Source of the DNA: Saxidomus purpurata
Lineage: Eukaryota > Mollusca > Bivalvia > Venerida > Veneridae
Length of the DNA stretch: 64,000 nt
Assembly: GCA_022818135.1 (NCBI GenBank)
Contig: JAFMSR010000009.1
Location: forward strand, 28,015,315-28,079,314
Direction: 5' to 3'
The position numbers were made by a program, and so were the translations under genes. The notes beneath the pieces were generated by a model. That model saw nothing but the letters and a program-made list of their open reading frames with translations, did no database searches and was not told where the DNA came from. Within the stretch, counting starts at the first letter, position 1. Every line of letters begins with the position of its first letter. Of this stretch, positions 55,701-61,700 are shown piece after piece.

Positions 55701-58700
55701 TGATGAGGCGGTATCAGATCTGTCATCTCTCTCAGATGATTCTGGAGAACAAAAGTCCCTCGAAGACCAAATTGCTCAGGCTGTTATTGCAAGGGTATGT
55801 TTTTACTAATGCACTGATAGGTTTAGTCACTGCACAGATATCTTTTGTTATGGCTCATTTTGTAAGCTCAGTGGGAACAAAAGCTTCAAGCATTTGCGGC
55901 TTCTTTATGGGAACTACCATTATTACTGTTGTTAAGGGAGGTTCACTCTTGAAGATTGTATGCAAATAGAAAAGAGTGATCTCTATTTGTCCCTTGCATG
56001 AAAACATATACATGTTGACAGCAATGATGGAAGTTTCAGTGTATATAGGGCATTTCGTTTTTAAAACTCGAAACTAAAACTGTTCAGATTTGCCAACTGC
56101 TCTTTGCTGCAAGATTAGATTTTGAATAATCCTTGTTTGTCAACATAGTATATTTGTTATTTAAGAAATATTGTTTTCTTCTTAATCAGGTGCTAGAATT
56201 ACACAGAAATCAAAATGGAGTTCACTTAGATCTTGGTGGACCGGTAGAAGCCAGGAGAAATAGTGACTCTTCAGGCTCGGAGGTGAAAACAGTTGTAAGG
56301 AGTAGAGGCTCCTCATTGACTGAAGACCCTAATGTAAATGAAATGGTGCCAAATGAACATATATCACACAAAAGTACAAACAGAGTAGAAAAAAGTGATA
56401 CAAAACATGGTGATAGTGATATCAATGCAAATATTAAAGACAGAGCTAAGTGGGCAAAAAAAGAAAATCAACAAAATTATAAAAATGAAGATGATATTGA
56501 TGCTAAAATTGCAAACTCAGGTTATATGTCTCCACAGGAGACTTGTGAAGATTTAGAAGATGATGTTTTAGATGGTGAGTATACTCATAGACACAGAAAA
56601 ACAAGAGAACATTCTGTCAATGCAGAGCCAGAACATCAAACACCTCTATTAAGCTCAGGACACTCAGAGTCTGAAAGCGAAAGACATGATTCAAGTTCAG
56701 GGGAGCCTACAAGGCAGAGATGTTCAGATTCTGAAAATACCGAGTCTGAATCACAAAGGCCTCGATTAGGCTCAGGTATTTCTGAGCATGAAGACACAGA
56801 TGATAAAACTATTTTAAAGCATGAATTTGAAAAGTTACGCACATTTGCACGTGAAGTTGTTCCTAGACCTTTATATGAGGAAGCTAAATTTGTTGAAGAG
56901 GTTGAACCAGAACCAATCGAGGAAAGTATGGAATGTGTTAAAGTTGATCATGAGGAATCACAGGAAGATTTTTCATCTCGTTTTTTTACTTATGATAAAG
57001 TTCATGATGCTGAAAATCGTGGCCTACCTGATTTCAGTGACTTGGATTATGAATACCATGATTTTGGTATTAATGAAGTTGACCCAGATTTATTGTCATT
57101 GAATTTGGCGCCCATCTTGGAAGAGACAGAGGAGGAACTAGCGGAAGAAGAAATGGAGGATGAAGAAGTTCAAAATGAGCAGGACTGGAGAGGCAACTGG
57201 CTCTTCAAAGGTACAATTTGATACTAAATACATGAAGAATGTACCACCTGAAACACTGACATCACTACTGAAATTGATAGATGTAGACTGTTTTGAAATT
57301 AGCAAGTCTTTTTATATACTATGCTTAAATTGATAATGTCTTTATCTTGCATGTTTTGAATATTGTCACAGTTTAAGTGCTTCATTAAGGTTAGTTAAAT
57401 TAACTAGAAATGACAGAATTCATGGCTGATGTTTTTCATGATGCTGGACGAATTGAACAAAATGTTATTTGTTTACAACAGATGCAGGTGGTATGTCACA
57501 ATATAAAAACATTTCTGGCAAGAATCGACGTTCAGGGGAGTTTGGAGATGGATATGTGATGGTGCCAAAACCCAACGAAATATTTGCCCCTCAGATTGGA
57601 AACCAGTAAGTAAATAATAATGAAAAAGCTGACCTTGTATTTAACACAGTACAATCCTTTACACATTCAGTCTGTGCAAACTTTTACACAATTATATGAT
57701 CCTTTAATGAGTGCAATCCTTTACACAATCTCCTCACTAAATACAATCCTTTCTTTGTACAATATTTTACACAACGCAATCCTTTACAAAGTACAGTCCT
57801 TTATAACATATATACCATCATAACATAGAGATCTCTAACTGTGTGCAGTTTTATGTAATATGTTATGAAATGTAGATACATATTCCACGTATAAAGATGA
57901 TAATTAATTCTTATCCCCATTTTATAAAGTTTGGAAAATGGCTGTTTTTGATGAGGACTGCTGTTGAATTGTTCAGTTGTACAGTAATAATGTTTCATGA
58001 ATGTAACATTTATCTCTTGTTAATTAACTGTTATTTCTAGTAATGTGAAAAAGTTCATGTATTGGATATGGAAAATGTATGAATCTGACAGATTGTTGCA
58101 TCTTATATGCATGTGTCACTGTAAAATAATTACATCTGTCTGTGTTGAAAGTTTTGAGACACATTAACACTATTTCAACAGTTGACTGGGTGAACACTTA
58201 GATCTAAAAGGAAACTTAAAGGATATTTTTTAAAAGAGGAAAAGTAAACGTTTTGTGGATACCATACATACAGTAATTTTTTTGTAGACAGGATTATGTG
58301 ATAAGCTTTATTGTGTTATTTTTGCCATTGTCAATGTTTCTAACAAGCGTGTATATATTTACAGAGATGTTGACGATATGTCCGATCTGTCTGAGAATGA
58401 GGACATAGATCTTAGTGATGAGGAGAATTCATTCTTTGCAAGAACAAGTGAAGAAATTGCACGTATTACTCGTAAATCATCCAGTTCTGCACAAATGACT
58501 GCTCTTGCCAACACCTCAATTCAGACAGAGGGTGACTCTAGTGCAGAATCGATGGCTTCACGACCAAATTCAACTTACTCAGATTATAGTATTAGGAGTA
58601 ATAGACAAGAACAGTATAGTTTTGACAGTCGTTTTAGCGAGAAACCTGCCGTAAAGCTGTCGGAAGAACTCGTACCAGCAGAAGGAGATGATCCTAAATT

Positions 58701-61700
58701 TGAGATACCTCCAGATAGTGTGACCATTTCAGAAGGAGAACCAGCTAAACTCACATGTAGAGTGGCTGGTACCCAGCCATTAGGTAGATTTTTTGGAAAT
58801 TTTGTATATGAATTTCCTCATATTCAAATCATTCAGACCTCATTATTTAGTGATGATACTTAGCTTGCCCAATTTTCATGAAGGTTGTCATAGAAACAAG
58901 CTATGATTATGTATATTCTATTGAAATGAGACGCTGTGTTAATCAAGTAGAGAAATACAGCAAACTCCATACATAACAAACTCATGGGGACCATTGAAAT
59001 TTGTCCTTTATATCCAAAGGATGTTGTATCCATCTAGAATTTACATATTGAATTAAAAGGAATAAAATCCAGACCAGAAAAAATGTTCCTTATATCAGGA
59101 GTCATTATAAATTGTGCAAAGTTTACTGTACTACCATTCTCAAGTTATCTTCCTTAGCAACAGGTATGTAACATATTTTGTTTATTTCAGATGTGTTCTG
59201 GTATAGAGTTCGAGAAGATATCGAGGAACTAGAGAATTCGGAATATTATGAGATTATAAAAGATGGTAGTCGTCAAAGTCTTAACATGTACAATATGAAG
59301 AAAGCAGATGCAGGCCAGTATATGTGTATGGCAATAAATGAGAATGGACGGTGCTGCCAGTACTTTATACTTAGTGTTAAAAGTAAGCTCAACTTCACAC
59401 TTACTGTGAAAACCAGTTAATGAAATTATTACTCTGTTGTAAAATTTAATGAAATGTTAGCAAACTTGTTTGTTAAGTGTGAGCTGTATGAGGTGTGTGT
59501 CCTCTGGCAAGGCATCTAACACCGCACATACCCCAGCCCAGTTGTAAATGGGAACCAGTATTGAAAGTTGTTGGCACTTTTCCCCATGATGATTGTGTTG
59601 ATTTAGAATGGTTTCTTGAAGGGATGAGATCGAAGTTGGGAGTCGTATTATATGTACAAAAATTGATTCTGTACACACATAACACACCTGTTGAAATGTT
59701 ATCATAGAATGAATTATTTTGTCTTTTTTACAGAAAATACTTCAGAAATGAAAGCACCCGAATTCTTAAAAACATTATCTGATATAGAGGTGAAGGAAGG
59801 TCTCAGTGTTAAATTCAGGTGTAAGGTCAAGGGCATTCCGCAGCCAAGGGTCGTCTGGTATAAAGATGGCAAGATTCTTATGGATCACCTGAATTATAAA
59901 CTTGGTAAGTGAAATACTGAAAATGATTTTGTAATTAATGATGTCATCCCGAGTGTAGTTCAAATCAATGTTAGTTTTTTACTGTCAGATCTCTTCAAAT
60001 TGTGTGTATATGTAAGGGATGTGAGGGTTTTACCTACAGTTTAAATTACGGTACAAAATTTTACATCAGTAACATGGCTTGGTATAATTCTTGGAGAAAA
60101 TTCACATTTGAAATTAGACAATAGGAAAATGAAATATTTTCTTACAACCAGTTTGCTTGTATATCCAACTAAGCATACATAGTTACAGTGTTAGATAAAC
60201 AGGAAACACTTTAACATAGGTAGTGGTAACCTGAATAAGGTAGCAAATATCAATGGAAATGAATTGGTTATGCTTCTATACATCTGACTATTGAGCAACC
60301 ACCTAAGGTGTCTCCTGATGTGAGCCTTTGACTGTGAAGTTCTTTATTTTATGAAAAAAATGATTCCCTACATATCTTTATTTTATACTTCAGAGCGGTT
60401 TGGGAACCGGGATTACATCCTTGCAATTGATTTAGCATCCATGGATGAAGATGCAGAGTACTGTGCCCTTGCCAAAAATATTGCGGGAGAAGCTCGAACT
60501 AGTGCCCAGCTCATTGTTGAACCAAGAAATAAACCAGGCAAGTATTCAGCTGGTACTGAAATCTCAAGGGAATCTAGAAAGTTAAAGATGACAAACACTT
60601 TTTGGCCTGGGGACTGAAAGTCCCCAAGGCCTAAGTTAGTATACCACATTTCAAACCCTGCAAGAATTTTAGCCGTGCTATGTGCGAATAACAACTGTAA
60701 ACATGCGCTATGCGAAAGTAGTGCAAGACAGACCAGATCAATCTTCTGTTTGAATGCCGCATATGATAAGAACATGTTACAAATAAAAATAGTACATAAA
60801 ACTTCAAACGACTGCAGGAAGGTATATAGCTTACGGGGTGCATTACACATTTTTTTCTGTTTTAGAAATTAATGCGCTGTTAGCTGATTACGGAAGATAA
60901 TCATATGCATATCACGGAAAAGTACGGATATTTACGGAATTTTACAAAAACGCGTCTGGCTTCGATATAAGAGTTTGTAGTTTGATTTTCAAATTTTCGA
61001 TGTTATTTCATTGACAACTTTGTTATTTACTAACGATAACATATATATTTACCTAAAAATAAATGTCTCTAAAAAAAGATATAATTTACGTACATTCCCG
61101 AGAAGGAACTAACATGATCAAATTCACCCGCCATTTATCGAGGACGCTGCATGTTGAGGCCCAGTGAACGGTTTCACTGATTACAACTACAAGTTAACCC
61201 AGAATCATTTTTGGTTTTCTCTGTTATACACATTGTACAGTACTGTATTTATATTTCATTGCTGGTATTACTTTGTTTATTTCTGTTTCAAGGTCTTGTC
61301 ATTGGTACACAATAATTTTCGATCCACATCATCAGATCATATCGCTTGAAGTTGTACAAAGCGCAGATCGAATTATTTGTACTGGCTTAAACATTTTATA
61401 ATGTTGACTATGTGATTATTTTTCATTTAACGTACATTTCATAATAAAACAAACTTCCCTGTCACCCATATATTTGTGAATCATTCATTCTGTGTCATAT
61501 ATTGAATTTCGTCCTCTGCACATTTCGACCCGCGCTTTAGGTAAGATTCAACGCAGAACACGTAGGTGAAAAGTTGTTTTTCGGGGAGTTAACCTATAGC
61601 CCCCAGGCCTTCAGCGCTCACAGCGCTTTGATTCTGTATTTAATTGATGCAGGTGTAATACAACTGTAGTCAAAATAACAACTATAAATTTGTCACTGCT

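Noticed and set aside
60413..60850. 145-residue minus-strand frame
   Set aside because: It is the shadow of exon 16 plus the adjoining inverted-repeat element.
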